This document shows, one piece after another, positions 1 to 8,776 of a stretch of 64,000 bases of DNA (the first letter of the stretch is position 1; each line of letters opens with the position of its first letter). This DNA comes from Flavobacterium cutihirudinis (lineage in GTDB: Bacteria > Bacteroidota > Bacteroidia > Flavobacteriales > Flavobacteriaceae): the NCBI RefSeq assembly GCF_003385895.1, contig NZ_QRDQ01000008.1, positions 1,174,354-1,238,353 of the forward strand. The letters run 5' to 3'. The notes beneath the pieces are model-generated. The model made no database searches. It saw only the letters and a program-made list of their open reading frames with translations, and was not told where the DNA came from. The position numbers and the translations under genes were made by a program.

Positions 1-135
1 GAAACAAAAACAGTAAAATTCACTTTAAATCAAAAAGACCTGCAATTTGTAAATCAGGACTTAAAATGGATTGCTGAACCAGGAACTTTTACCATTCAAA
101 TAGGGAATCTTAAAAAAGATTTTTCACTAAAGTAA
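1..135 (+). CDS. Glycoside hydrolase family 3, C-terminal end (partial)
   Basis: Only the last 44 residues are inside the window; the gene starts to the left. The fragment resembles the end of the complete GH3 enzyme at 3981-6209: both have a K-x-(V/I)-x-F-(K/T) strand, then a (K/E)W-x-A-E-P-G-x-F motif, then a short strand before the stop. That is the fibronectin type III-like domain that closes many GH3 beta-glucosidases. It lies 54 bases upstream of the GH5 gene on the same strand, so it probably belongs to the same glucan-degradation locus. The catalytic part cannot be seen; the family call rests on this short similarity. Confidence 0.65.
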   Translation, partial: ETKTVKFTLNQKDLQFVNQDLKWIAEPGTFTIQIGNLKKDFSLK

Positions 136-189
136 AGTGCATCTAAATTTCAGGATGTTGTCTTGATATTTAATTTTTTAAATAATTAA

Positions 190-1935
190 ATGATGAAAAA
201 AATAGTTATTGTCATACAGTTTTTGTTCTCGATTACAGCTTTTGGACAAGGATTTCTGCACAGAGAAGGGCAAAAGATTGTTGATGCCAACGGTAATAAT
301 GTTATTCTGCGAGGCTTAGGTCTTGGCGGATGGATGGTTCAGGAAGGCTATATGATACAAACACAGCCTTTTGCAAGTCCGCAATATCAAATCAAACAAA
401 GGATTCAGGATTTGATTGGAGAAAAAGGAACTAAAGAATTTTATGCCGCTTACAAAGCAAACGGAATTACAAAACGTGATATAGATTCACTGGCCGCTTG
501 GGGCTTCAATTCAATTCGTCTTCCAATGCATTATAATTTGTACACGTCATCAATTCAGGAAGAAAAAAATGGCGAAATTAGTTGGATCGAGGAAGGTTTC
601 ACGATGACAGATAATTTGCTGAAATGGTGTGCCGAAAACAAAATGTACCTAATTCTAGATTTACATGCGGCTCCGGGAGGACAAGGAAATGATGCGGCAA
701 TTTCAGATTACGATACTACTAAACCATCACTTTGGGAAAGCGAAGCCAATAAGAAAAAAATGATTGCTTTATGGAAAAAACTCGCTGCACGTTACAGAGA
801 TAATTCCTGGATTGGAGCTTACGATATTATTAATGAACCAAATTGGAATTTTACAGGAACTAATAAAAATGGTTGTGACGAAAATTCAAATGGTCCATTA
901 AGAGAATTATTAGTAGCAGTTACCAAAGCGATAAGAGAAGTTGACACCAATCACATCATTGTAATTGAAGGAAATTGCTGGGGAAATAATTACAACGGAA
1001 TTTTCCCTTTATGGGATGAAAATATGGTGTTAAGTTTTCATAAATATTGGAATTTCAACACGAAAGAATCCATTCAGAAAATGATGGATTACAGAACACA
1101 ATATAACGTTCCGATTTGGCTTGGAGAAAGTGGAGAAAATTCAAATGTTTGGTTTAAAGAAGCATTATCTTTGGTAGAAAGCAATAATATTGGCTGGGCT
1201 TTTTGGCCAATGAAAAAGATTGAAAACATTGCTGGCGTTACATCTGTTACTAAAAATCCGGAATATGATGTTTTATTGAAATATTGGAAAGATGGAGGTA
1301 ATAAACCAACTCCCGATTTTGCGAAAAAAGCATTGATGAAAATAGCCGATAATTACAAAATGGAAAATGTAACGGTTAAACCGGATGTTATTGATGCCAT
1401 GTTCCGCCAAGTACAGACAAATGAAACAAAACCATACAAAAAGCATGTAATTCCTGGAAAAATTGCAGCTACAGAATATGATCTGGGAACAAATGGAATT
1501 GCTTATTCAGATAAAGATTTCATTAATTACAGAGTAGATACAAATATTCCTGTAGATTGGAACAGAGGAAATGCAATGCGAAATGACGGTGTTGATATTT
1601 CACCTTGCAAAGATGCCGGATCAAATGGTTATCAGGTTTCTTTTATTGAAGATGGAGAATGGCTTCAATTTACGGCCAATGTTCTTAAACAAAAAAAATA
1701 CAAGGTGGCAATTCGTTATTCAAATGAAAATGCGGAAGGGAAACTTTATCTGGAAACAGAAAATGGCGTAAAATCAGAAGAAATTGTACTTCCTGCAACC
1801 GGAGGAAATGACAAATGGAAAACAATTTTATTATCAGGAATTACATTAAACGCCGGGACAAATAAAATAAAAGTGGTCTTTGAGAAAGGCGGATTCAATT
1901 TGAATTATCTGGATTTCAGTGAAGATAAAAAGTAA
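190..1935 (+). CDS. Secreted GH5-family glucanase with C-terminal CBM6-like domain
   Basis: This 581-residue protein starts with a signal peptide (about residues 1-20, ending FGQ). A GH5-type (beta/alpha)8 domain follows, about residues 25-375. The acid/base Glu lies in DIINEPNW (about E216) and the nucleophile Glu in WLGESGEN (about E313). From about residue 425 the motifs ATEYDLG, DGVDI and GEWLQF match a CBM6-type beta-sandwich. GH5 enzymes of this type hydrolyse beta-glucans outside the cytoplasm. Its neighbours (GH3, GH16) point to beta-1,3 or mixed beta-glucan as substrate, which is inference. Two ATGs are adjacent at the start (190 and 193); either gives a normal signal peptide. Confidence 0.88.
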   Translation: MMKKIVIVIQFLFSITAFGQGFLHREGQKIVDANGNNVILRGLGLGGWMVQEGYMIQTQPFASPQYQIKQRIQDLIGEKGTKEFYAAYKANGITKRDIDSLAAWGFNSIRLPMHYNLYTSSIQEEKNGEISWIEEGFTMTDNLLKWCAENKMYLILDLHAAPGGQGNDAAISDYDTTKPSLWESEANKKKMIALWKKLAARYRDNSWIGAYDIINEPNWNFTGTNKNGCDENSNGPLRELLVAVTKAIREVDTNHIIVIEGNCWGNNYNGIFPLWDENMVLSFHKYWNFNTKESIQKMMDYRTQYNVPIWLGESGENSNVWFKEALSLVESNNIGWAFWPMKKIENIAGVTSVTKNPEYDVLLKYWKDGGNKPTPDFAKKALMKIADNYKMENVTVKPDVIDAMFRQVQTNETKPYKKHVIPGKIAATEYDLGTNGIAYSDKDFINYRVDTNIPVDWNRGNAMRNDGVDISPCKDAGSNGYQVSFIEDGEWLQFTANVLKQKKYKVAIRYSNENAEGKLYLETENGVKSEEIVLPATGGNDKWKTILLSGITLNAGTNKIKVVFEKGGFNLNYLDFSEDKK

Positions 1936-1986
1936 AACTAAAAAGAGAATAATTATTTTGACTAACTAATTTAATAACTAATAACA

Positions 1987-3063
1987 ATGAAAATGAATAA
2001 ATTAATAAACAGATCAAGTTTTTTAACACTTGTATTATTGTTTGTTTTTCAATCGTGTAGTAGCAGTAATGATGCTGCCGATGATACGCCCGTAGTCGTT
2101 GTTCCTTCAAATCTTACAGTAAAAGTAGATGTGGTTGGAAAAACTACAGAAAAACCAAATGGCGACGGAAGCGGAAAAATAAACCTGACCATTACCTCAA
2201 AAGATGCGACATCTTATACAGTAAAAATCAATAATGAAGTTATAGAACTTAAAACGGGACAACTTGCTTATGAATTTACTCAGCCTGGTAATAAAAATTA
2301 TAAAATAGAAGTTACTGCGTTTAACGGAATAAAATATGCATACACTTCTTCTAATGTTGATATTTTTGTTGCGCGAAAAATAATCTGGTCAGATGAATTT
2401 AATGTTGATGGAGCGCCTGATACTACAAAATGGGATTACAATACAGGAACCGGAGACGGCTGGGGGAATAATGAATTGCAATATTATACCACTCGCCCGG
2501 AGAATGTAATTATCCAAAACGGAACTTTGAGAATTAAAGCCATTAAAGAGGAGTATATGGGAAGCCATTATACTTCAACAAGAATGCTTACTAGAGGGAA
2601 ATTCTCTTTTAAATACGGTAGAGCCGAAGTTCGTGCAAAATTACCTGTAGGTGGTGGTACTTGGCCGGCATTTTGGTTATTAGGAGATAATCTTGATACG
2701 GTAGGCTGGCCAGCTTGTGGCGAAATTGATATTTTAGAATCTGTAGGAAACAATCCGGATGTTATTCATTCTTCATTGCATTCCCCTGGTCGTTCAGGAA
2801 ATACGCCTGATACCAAAACTACAAAAGCAACAAATACAGCAACAGAATTTCATATTTATGCAGCTGAATGGGATGCTGAAAATATTAAATTTTATGTAGA
2901 TGATAATTTGTTTTACACGTATAAAAATTCGCCAACAACTCCTTTTAATGCGAAGTTTTTTGTGATTTTGAATTTTGCGATGGGAGGAAATTTTGGAGGA
3001 GCTGTTGATCCTAATTTCACCAGTGCAGTTTATGAAGTAGATTATGTAAGAGTGTATAATTAA
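1987..3063 (+). CDS. GH16 beta-glucanase (laminarinase-type) lipoprotein
   Basis: A 358-residue lipoprotein with a hydrophobic leader and a lipobox ending in Cys (FQSCSSS), so it is probably anchored in the outer membrane. Residues about 40-130 look like an Ig/PKD-like beta domain. The catalytic GH16 domain runs from about residue 135 (IWSDEFN) to the end. It contains GEIDILESVG, the family signature, with nucleophile E246, D248 and acid/base E251. WPAFWLLG and the closing YEVDYVRVY strand are also typical. GH16 enzymes of this type cleave internal beta-1,3-glucosidic bonds, for example in laminarin. It starts 51 bases after the GH5 stop, in the same operon. Confidence 0.92.
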   Translation: MKMNKLINRSSFLTLVLLFVFQSCSSSNDAADDTPVVVVPSNLTVKVDVVGKTTEKPNGDGSGKINLTITSKDATSYTVKINNEVIELKTGQLAYEFTQPGNKNYKIEVTAFNGIKYAYTSSNVDIFVARKIIWSDEFNVDGAPDTTKWDYNTGTGDGWGNNELQYYTTRPENVIIQNGTLRIKAIKEEYMGSHYTSTRMLTRGKFSFKYGRAEVRAKLPVGGGTWPAFWLLGDNLDTVGWPACGEIDILESVGNNPDVIHSSLHSPGRSGNTPDTKTTKATNTATEFHIYAAEWDAENIKFYVDDNLFYTYKNSPTTPFNAKFFVILNFAMGGNFGGAVDPNFTSAVYEVDYVRVYN

Positions 3064-3135
3064 CATAATCTTTAAAATATTTTTTTTCCTGAAGACTTTG
3101 GAAACATTAGCTTTACGAATCAAAATTTTTTAAAC

Positions 3136-3975
3136 ATGAAAAAGATAAATAAAATTGTTTTAGTAGTATGTCTGCTTTTTGTAAGCGCCTCGTTTTTTGG
3201 TCAGAATTTAAAAATAATGACTTATAATATCCGTTTGGATGTAGCTTCAGATGGAGAAAATGCCTGGCCAAAGCGGAAAGATTATTTTACTTCTCAAATA
3301 CAATTTTATAGTCCGGATATTTTCGGTGTTCAGGAGGCTTTGCCTAATCAGGTAATTGATATCTCGAATGCTTTGCCAGCGTATGACAAATTTGGAATTG
3401 GAAGAGAAGAAGGAGGTTTGGGCGAAGCTTCTGCTATTTATTATAAAAAAGACCGTTTCAAAGTACAGCAATCCAATACTTTTTGGTTGTCAGAAACGCC
3501 AAATCTAGTTTCAAAAGGCTGGGATGGAGCTTGTAACCGAGTATGTACGTATGGACTATTTAAAGATTTAAAAAGTAAAAAAGTATTTTGGGTTTTCAAT
3601 CTTCATTTGGATCATATTGGAGAAGTTGCAAGAGTAAAAGGTGTAGAATTGGTTCTTTCGAGAATTAAAGAAATCAACGTTAAAAATTATCCTGTTTTTT
3701 TAATGGGAGATTTTAACTCAGAGCCTGACACGAAACAAATTATTGAAATAAAAAAACAAATGGATGATACCAAAACGGTTTCTAAAGAAAAACCTTTTGG
3801 ACCATCGGGAACTTTTAATGCGTTTAAGCATAACGAACCAGTAAACTTAGAGATAGATTATATTTTTATTTCTAAAAATAGCGGCTTAACAGTGCAAAAA
3901 CATGCAGTTTTAAGTGATTCTAAAGATTTGAAATATCCTTCGGATCATTTACCTGTCTTAATAGAAATTAATTAA
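3136..3975 (+). CDS. Exported endonuclease/exonuclease/phosphatase-fold protein
   Basis: 279 residues with a signal peptide (about 1-22, ending FFGQ). The EEP-superfamily motifs appear in order: MTYNIRLD near the N-terminus, QE in VFGVQEALP, NLHLDHIG, MGDFNSEPD and the terminal SDHLPV. These supply the metal ligands and catalytic His/Asp of the Mg-dependent phosphodiesterase fold. Exported members in polysaccharide loci of Bacteroidota are often annotated this way but their substrate is unclear. It lies between GH16 and GH3 genes, with only 5 bases before the next start, so co-transcription is likely. A role on phosphorylated glycans is inference. Confidence 0.85.
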   Translation: MKKINKIVLVVCLLFVSASFFGQNLKIMTYNIRLDVASDGENAWPKRKDYFTSQIQFYSPDIFGVQEALPNQVIDISNALPAYDKFGIGREEGGLGEASAIYYKKDRFKVQQSNTFWLSETPNLVSKGWDGACNRVCTYGLFKDLKSKKVFWVFNLHLDHIGEVARVKGVELVLSRIKEINVKNYPVFLMGDFNSEPDTKQIIEIKKQMDDTKTVSKEKPFGPSGTFNAFKHNEPVNLEIDYIFISKNSGLTVQKHAVLSDSKDLKYPSDHLPVLIEIN

Positions 3976-3980
3976 AAAAG

Positions 3981-6209
3981 ATGAAATTAATAACCACATT
4001 AACCTTGTTGAGCGTATCGTTTTTTGCGGTTGCTCAGCAGGAAAGCATTGACCAGAAAGTAAATAGTTTATTGAAAAAAATGACTATCGAGGAAAAAATA
4101 GGTCAGCTTAATCAGTATACGGGCGACAATCAGGCGACGGGTCCAATTACAATAAATACAAACAAACAAGTCGAAATTAAACAAGGTTTAATAGGGTCTA
4201 TGTTAAACGTTGTCGGAACAAAATACACCAGACAATATCAGGAATTAGCCATGCAGTCCCGTTTAAAAATTCCGTTGTTGTTTGGTCAAGATGTTATTCA
4301 CGGTTACAAAACAACATTTCCAATTCCGTTAGCCGAGGCGGCGAGCTGGGATTTGGCTACTATAGAATTAGCTGCAAGAGTTGCTGCAACAGAAGCATCT
4401 GCAAGTGGTATTCACTGGACATTTGCCCCAATGGTTGATATTGGACGTGATCCTCGTTGGGGACGTGTAATGGAAGGTGCAGGAGAAGATACTTATCTGG
4501 GATCAAAAATTGCTTATGCGCGAGTAAAAGGTTTTCAGGGAAATAAATTGGGAGATTTAAACTCTGTTATGGCATGTGTAAAACATTTTGCAGCTTATGG
4601 AGCAGGTGTTGGCGGAAGAGATTATAATTCTGTGGATATGAGCGAAAGAATGCTATTCGAAACGTATTTACCTCCTTTTAAAGCCGCTTTGGATGCCGGA
4701 GCCGCAACTTTTATGAATTCTTTTAATGATATAAACGGAATCCCGGCAACTGGAAATGCACATTTGCAAAGAGATATCTTAAAAGGCAAATGGAACTTTC
4801 AGGGATTCGTAGTTTCTGATTGGGGTTCAATTGGCGAAATGGTAGCACACGGTTACTCAAAAGATCTTAAAGAGGCTGCTTACTCTGCTATTACTGCGGG
4901 AAGTGATATGGATATGGAAAGTAATGCATATCGATATAATCTCGCGGCTTTAGTAAAAGAAGGAAGAGTTTCAATTGATCTGGTTGATGATGCTGTGAGA
5001 CGTATTCTTCGCAAGAAATTTGAATTAGGATTATTTGATGATCCTTATAAATATTCTGATGAAAAACGTGCTGAGAAAGCTTTGAATAATCCAGAGCACA
5101 GAAAAGCAGCGCTCGAAATGGCAGAGAAAAGTATTGTTTTATTAAAGAACGAAAAACAAGTTTTGCCACTTTCTAAAAACCTGAAAACTATTGCTTTTAT
5201 CGGACCAATGGTTAAAGAATATAAAGAAAATATGGGTTTTTGGTCTGTAGAGCTTCCAGAAGTAGATTACAATAAATGGGTAGTTTCGCAATGGGATGGT
5301 TTACAGAACAAAGTGGGTAAAAACACCAAATTGCTTTATGCTAAAGGTTGTGAAGTAGACGGCGACAATAAAGATGGTTTTGCCGAAGCAATAGAAACTG
5401 CTAGACAAGCCGATGTTGTTATTTTGAGCATTGGAGAAAGACGTGACATGAGCGGTGAAGCAAAAAGCCGAAGCGATCTTCATTTGCCAGGTGTTCAGGA
5501 AGATTTGGTGAAAGCAATTCAAGCAACAGGAAAACCGGTTGTAGTTTTGGTAAATGCCGGAAGACCGCTTATTTTCAATTGGACAGCAGATAATGTTCCA
5601 GCAATTGTTTATACATGGTGGTTGGGAACTGAGGCTGGAAATGCCATTGCAAATGTTCTTTTCGGAGATTATAATCCGTCAGGAAAACTGCCAATGACTT
5701 TCCCTAGAGAAGTAGGACAAATTCCTATTTACTACAATCATTTCAGTACCGGAAGACCTGCAAAAGATGAAGATTCTAAGAATTATGTTTCGGCTTATAT
5801 CGATTTGAAAAATTCACCTAAATTTCCTTTTGGTTACGGATTGAGTTATACAACTTTTGATTACTCGGATTTGAAATTATCTTCAACTAAAATAAAGAGT
5901 AATGAAACCATTAAAGTTTCTTTTCAATTAAAAAATAGCGGAAAAGTAACTGGTGAAGAAGTAGTTCAGTTGTATTTGAAAGATAAATTTGGTTCTGTTG
6001 TACGACCAATTTTAGAATTAAAAGATTTTCAAAAAGTGAAATTGAACGCGGGAGAATCAAAAACAATTGAATTTACAATTGATAAAGAAAAATTGTCTTT
6101 CTACAATGATAAATTAGAATGGAATGCTGAACCTGGAGATTTTGAAGTAATGATTGGAGCTTCGTCTGCAGATATTAAACTAAAATCAGACTTTGAATTA
6201 GTGAAGTAA
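3981..6209 (+). CDS. bglX: Periplasmic GH3 beta-glucosidase
   Basis: 742 residues with a signal peptide (1-18, ending FAVAQ). The N-terminal (beta/alpha)8 domain has KIGQLNQ, GQDVIHG, the acidic-pocket segment DPRWGR and the nucleophile Asp in GFVVSDWGS (about D280). The alpha/beta sandwich domain follows (NEKQVLPLSKN, then SGEAKSRSDL with the likely acid/base Glu). FGYGLSYTTF introduces the C-terminal Fn3-like domain. Length and domain order match BglX-type enzymes, which release glucose from oligosaccharide non-reducing ends. It would act after the GH5 and GH16 endo-enzymes of the same operon. It starts 5 bases after the preceding stop. Confidence 0.93.
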   Translation: MKLITTLTLLSVSFFAVAQQESIDQKVNSLLKKMTIEEKIGQLNQYTGDNQATGPITINTNKQVEIKQGLIGSMLNVVGTKYTRQYQELAMQSRLKIPLLFGQDVIHGYKTTFPIPLAEAASWDLATIELAARVAATEASASGIHWTFAPMVDIGRDPRWGRVMEGAGEDTYLGSKIAYARVKGFQGNKLGDLNSVMACVKHFAAYGAGVGGRDYNSVDMSERMLFETYLPPFKAALDAGAATFMNSFNDINGIPATGNAHLQRDILKGKWNFQGFVVSDWGSIGEMVAHGYSKDLKEAAYSAITAGSDMDMESNAYRYNLAALVKEGRVSIDLVDDAVRRILRKKFELGLFDDPYKYSDEKRAEKALNNPEHRKAALEMAEKSIVLLKNEKQVLPLSKNLKTIAFIGPMVKEYKENMGFWSVELPEVDYNKWVVSQWDGLQNKVGKNTKLLYAKGCEVDGDNKDGFAEAIETARQADVVILSIGERRDMSGEAKSRSDLHLPGVQEDLVKAIQATGKPVVVLVNAGRPLIFNWTADNVPAIVYTWWLGTEAGNAIANVLFGDYNPSGKLPMTFPREVGQIPIYYNHFSTGRPAKDEDSKNYVSAYIDLKNSPKFPFGYGLSYTTFDYSDLKLSSTKIKSNETIKVSFQLKNSGKVTGEEVVQLYLKDKFGSVVRPILELKDFQKVKLNAGESKTIEFTIDKEKLSFYNDKLEWNAEPGDFEVMIGASSADIKLKSDFELVK

Positions 6210-6225
6210 ATAGAGTTTCAACTGA

Positions 6226-6296
6226 AATTGGCGCTATGGATTTATACGGTTTTGAATTATTTCAAAACCGTATGTATAAAATCCATAGCGCCAATT
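6226..6296. terminator. Long inverted repeat between convergent genes
   Basis: The arms are 6226-6256 and 6261-6296, nearly perfect complements over about 30 bases with a two-base slip (aattggcgctatggat is answered by atccatagcgccaatt). It follows the bglX stop by 17 bases and can stop transcription from the left. The right arm is also the last 13 codons and stop of the minus-strand gene 6257-6514, so one arm is coding. There is no strong T-run, so termination is inferred from position and stem strength. Confidence 0.6.
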
Positions 6297-6514
6297 CCTT
6301 TATATGATGCATACAAAGCTTTGTCAAAAGCTTCGCGTTTTGCTTTTTTATCTTTAGCCTCCGTTTCAACAATCATGTCATTGAAAATTTTCTCCTGTTG
6401 TTCACTGTATTTTATTGATTCTTCCAGCAAGTATGTTTTCGAAACAAAACCGAAAGAGGTCAAAATCTTAGTTCTGATTTTTTGATTAATATTTTTAAAC
6501 GGATTAGTACTCAT
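6257..6514 (-). CDS. Small conserved-looking hypothetical protein, 85 aa
   Basis: I do not recognise a family. The 85-residue product is mostly charged and helical, with a lysine/glutamate-rich middle (EAKDKKAKREAFDKA) and no signal peptide or membrane segment. It is probably cytoplasmic. It is convergent with bglX and its 3' end forms one arm of the inverted repeat at 6226-6296. The start at 6514 is the only in-frame ATG that gives the full product. An open frame on the complementary strand covers almost the same bases; this strand is preferred for its soluble, normal composition, whereas the other gives a hydrophobic, cysteine-rich product. Confidence 0.55.
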   Translation of the reverse strand: MSTNPFKNINQKIRTKILTSFGFVSKTYLLEESIKYSEQQEKIFNDMIVETEAKDKKAKREAFDKALYASYKGIGAMDFIHTVLK

Positions 6515-6696
6515 AACGCTTGCATTGACTTTCTGATTTCTGAAGAAACAAACACAATATCAGTGAAGTAATATTCTTTTTTGTTTCTTTTATAACAATA
6601 TTTTTTAATATGTGTTATTCTGACGCAATGTAATTATTTTTTTTAAATTTGATTTTAAATTTAAGTTAAATTGTGTCTAAAACACTTCTTAATGAT

Positions 6697-6728
6697 TTGG
6701 TTTTGGTTTTGAAGACAGTTTACTTTTG
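6697..6728 (+). promoter_or_regulatory. Promoter of the Nudix-type regulator gene
   Basis: TTG at 6697-6699 is followed after 21 bases by TACTTTTG at 6721-6728, a good Bacteroidota -33/-7 pair about 70 bases before the gene start. It is bracketed by two near-identical AT-rich 17-base copies (AAATTTAARTTAAATTG) at 6658-6674 and 6750-6766, one upstream of the -33 box and one just after the expected transcript start. That arrangement would suit autoregulation, but the low complexity makes chance possible. Confidence 0.5.
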
Positions 6729-6796
6729 TTAAAAGAAGCTGGTTTTGTAAAATTTAAATTAAATTGCAGGAATAAAATTGTTTTAATAGAAGTTAA

Positions 6797-7552
6797 ATGT
6801 TGCAAGATATTATAGAAAATAATAAAAAATACCAACCTGGACTTTCGATAGATTGTGTGATTTTTGGTTTTCATGATAATCAGTTAAAAGTTTTATTAAT
6901 CAAAGTAAAGCATAGTAAAAAGTGGTCTTTGCCGGGCGGATTTATTCCTGTAGATCAGGATATTGACACTGCGGCTGCAACTATTTTAAACCACAGAACA
7001 GGAGTTGAAGGCATTTTTTTACGTCAGTTTGCGACATTTGGAAAAACAAAACGTAACGAAAATCATTTCGATAAAGAGACATTAGAAAAACTAAATATTC
7101 CTGAAGAAAAGGGAACATGGTTTAACCAGCGTTTCGTTACTATAGGATATTATGCGTTAGTTGATTTTTTGCAGATTGTTCCAGATTCTGCCAATACGCA
7201 CGATATTGTAGAATGGATTGATCATAAAGAAGTGCCGGAACTTATTTTGGATCATAAAGAAATTCTCGAAAAAGCTTTGGACTGTTTGCGAACAGAATTG
7301 AATTTGATGCCGGTTGGTTATACTTTATTGCCTGAGAAATTTACTATTCCGGAACTTCAAAAATTGTATGAAACGATTTTGGATAAAAAACTGGATAGGA
7401 GAAATTTTCTTAGAAAAATTACAAATATTGGGATTTTGAAGAAACTCGACGAAAAGAAAAATAATGTTGCCCATAAAGCTCCAAATTTATATTCTTTCGA
7501 TAAAGACAAATATGAAGAAGTGCTGAAAAATGGTTTGAATCAGGGGTGGTAA
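6797..7552 (+). CDS. Nudix-domain transcriptional regulator (NrtR/AraR type)
   Basis: 251 residues. Residues about 15-150 form a Nudix fold (SIDCVIFGFHDNQLKVLLIK, then WSLPGGFIP), and about 165-245 a winged-helix domain (LPEKFTIPELQKLYE, LDRRNFLRKI). This is the architecture of NrtR-type regulators. The Nudix box that should carry R-E-x2-E-E reads TILNHRTG, so the metal-binding glutamates are gone. It is expected to bind a sugar- or ADP-ribose-like ligand rather than hydrolyse it. Bacteroidota members control sugar catabolism, and it lies next to the glucan locus, so control of that locus is a reasonable inference. Start ATG 6797 precedes the conserved fold by a normal distance. Confidence 0.85.
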   Translation: MLQDIIENNKKYQPGLSIDCVIFGFHDNQLKVLLIKVKHSKKWSLPGGFIPVDQDIDTAAATILNHRTGVEGIFLRQFATFGKTKRNENHFDKETLEKLNIPEEKGTWFNQRFVTIGYYALVDFLQIVPDSANTHDIVEWIDHKEVPELILDHKEILEKALDCLRTELNLMPVGYTLLPEKFTIPELQKLYETILDKKLDRRNFLRKITNIGILKKLDEKKNNVAHKAPNLYSFDKDKYEEVLKNGLNQGW

Positions 7553-7586
7553 AAAGAAATTGTTTTTAATTTAAAAAGCAGAAGTC

Positions 7587-7910
7587 ATGATACATATTGA
7601 TACTTTTCGAACTTTAGCTTTAGCATTTCCCGATGCAACGGAAGAACCACATTTCGAAAAAACTTCTTTCAGAATTAACAAAAAAATATTTGCCACATTT
7701 GATGAGAAGAATAATCGCGCGGTTTTAAAATTAAACGAAATCGATCAATCTGTTTTTTGTGCTTCAAGTGAAATGATTTTTTACCCAATTCCAAATAAAT
7801 GGGGAAAACAAGGCTGGACAATTGTAGAACTTTCTAAAGTAAGACCAGAAATGTTTGAAGATGCTTTAAAGCTTTCCTATCAAAATGTTGTTTCAAAAAA
7901 GAAGAAATAA
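7587..7910 (+). CDS. MmcQ/YjbR family protein
   Basis: 107 residues matching the YjbR (CyaY-like fold) family. The start is LALAFPDATEEPHFEKTSFRI, then IFATFDEKNNRAVLKL, and a C-terminal GKQGWTIVELSKV segment, which are the usual conserved blocks. Family members are small cytoplasmic proteins, often labelled DNA-binding on structural grounds, without an established reaction. It starts 34 bases after the Nudix regulator on the same strand and ends one base before the convergent alkB stop. Confidence 0.85.
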   Translation: MIHIDTFRTLALAFPDATEEPHFEKTSFRINKKIFATFDEKNNRAVLKLNEIDQSVFCASSEMIFYPIPNKWGKQGWTIVELSKVRPEMFEDALKLSYQNVVSKKKK

Positions 7911-7911
7911 G

Positions 7912-8520
7912 TTATCGTACAATAGTTCTAAAAGTCAAATTTACTCTTGGTTTTTGAGTAGTTTTAGTTGGCGGTAATCGATGTAGCCAATTCGTTTGAG
8001 TTTCATCTTTCATAACCAATAAACTTCCATGTTCTAAAATTAAAGAAACCGTTTCTTTGGTGTCTTTATGTTTGAAAGCAAATTTGCGTTCCGCACCAAA
8101 ACTTACTGAACCAATCGCGCCGTTCTTTTTTAAATCTTTCTCTGCATCGCTGTGCCAAGCCATTCCTTCCTCGCCAGTATGATATAAATTCAGAAGACAA
8201 GAATTGAAAGTTTCGCCTGTTTTTTCTTCAATAATTGTCTTTAATTCCAGTAATTCTTTTGTCCACGGAAGTGCTTTTTTTGTGGTATTCGAATAGGTGT
8301 ATTCAAATTCCTGATCACCGTACCAAGCTACTTTTCGTTTGGTTAAAATTAATTTTCCAAAGATGATTGCTTCGTCATTTTTCCATTCGATTGTATTTAA
8401 AAGAATGTCACGATAGAAATCAGATTCTGCTCTCGAAAACAATTTTCCGTAATAATTTACAGTTCCGTCTTTCGGAAGCAAATTCGTATTTTCGTTAGTC
8501 TCAGGATTAAATAAGTCCAT
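7912..8520 (-). CDS. alkB: AlkB-like 2OG-Fe(II) dioxygenase
   Basis: 202 residues, the size of AlkB/ALKBH2-type DNA repair dioxygenases. Iron ligands are H123 and D125 (MAWHSDAEKD) and H180 (WLHRLPPT); 2-oxoglutarate-binding arginines are in PRVNLTFR near the C-terminus. The nucleotide-recognition lid precedes them (KVAWYGDQEFEYTYS). The enzyme oxidatively removes methyl groups from N1-methyladenine and N3-methylcytosine. Its start overlaps the end of the Ada-type gene 8507-8752 by 14 bases, implying coupled translation. An alkylation-repair role fits the AraC-methyltransferase gene nearby. Confidence 0.92.
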   Translation of the reverse strand: MDLFNPETNENTNLLPKDGTVNYYGKLFSRAESDFYRDILLNTIEWKNDEAIIFGKLILTKRKVAWYGDQEFEYTYSNTTKKALPWTKELLELKTIIEEKTGETFNSCLLNLYHTGEEGMAWHSDAEKDLKKNGAIGSVSFGAERKFAFKHKDTKETVSLILEHGSLLVMKDETQTNWLHRLPPTKTTQKPRVNLTFRTIVR

Positions 8521-8752
8521 TTTTCCAGTTTAGATATTCGATTTTCATGCAATGTCCGCAAGGTCTGAAACCGTTTTTTTGAGCTTCATCTTCAGATAAA
8601 AAGAAAACACGATTTTCACGTTTCATTCTTTTTCCCGAAGAACATTTTAGCGTTCCGTAGATTTTTAATTTTTGGTTTCCACCGAAACAAATTTCCGCAT
8701 TTTTAATTTTATTTCGGAGATTTGAATCCGAGATTTCAATATGTTTTATCAT
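8507..8752 (-). CDS. Stand-alone Ada metal-binding domain protein
   Basis: 81 residues. The central part (KIYGTLKC ... RENRVFFLSEDEAQKNGFRPCGHC) matches the N-terminal Zn domain of Ada, including the RPCxxC pair. In Ada four cysteines bind zinc and one of them (Cys38) accepts methyl groups from phosphotriesters. Here the position aligned by eye with Cys38 is Gly (YG instead of FC), so classical methyl acceptance is unlikely. It overlaps alkB by 14 bases, and the other Ada domains (AraC plus methyltransferase) are encoded at 9896-10738. A damage sensor or DNA-binding accessory for AlkB is possible but unproven. Confidence 0.75.
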   Translation of the reverse strand: MIKHIEISDSNLRNKIKNAEICFGGNQKLKIYGTLKCSSGKRMKRENRVFFLSEDEAQKNGFRPCGHCMKIEYLNWKNGLI

Positions 8753-8776
8753 TTTATTTTATGGATATTTTTTATC

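Noticed and set aside
6228..6485. Plus-strand open frame covering the 85-residue minus-strand gene
   Set aside because: It begins inside the inverted repeat and encodes a hydrophobic, cysteine-rich chain; the minus-strand product is more protein-like.
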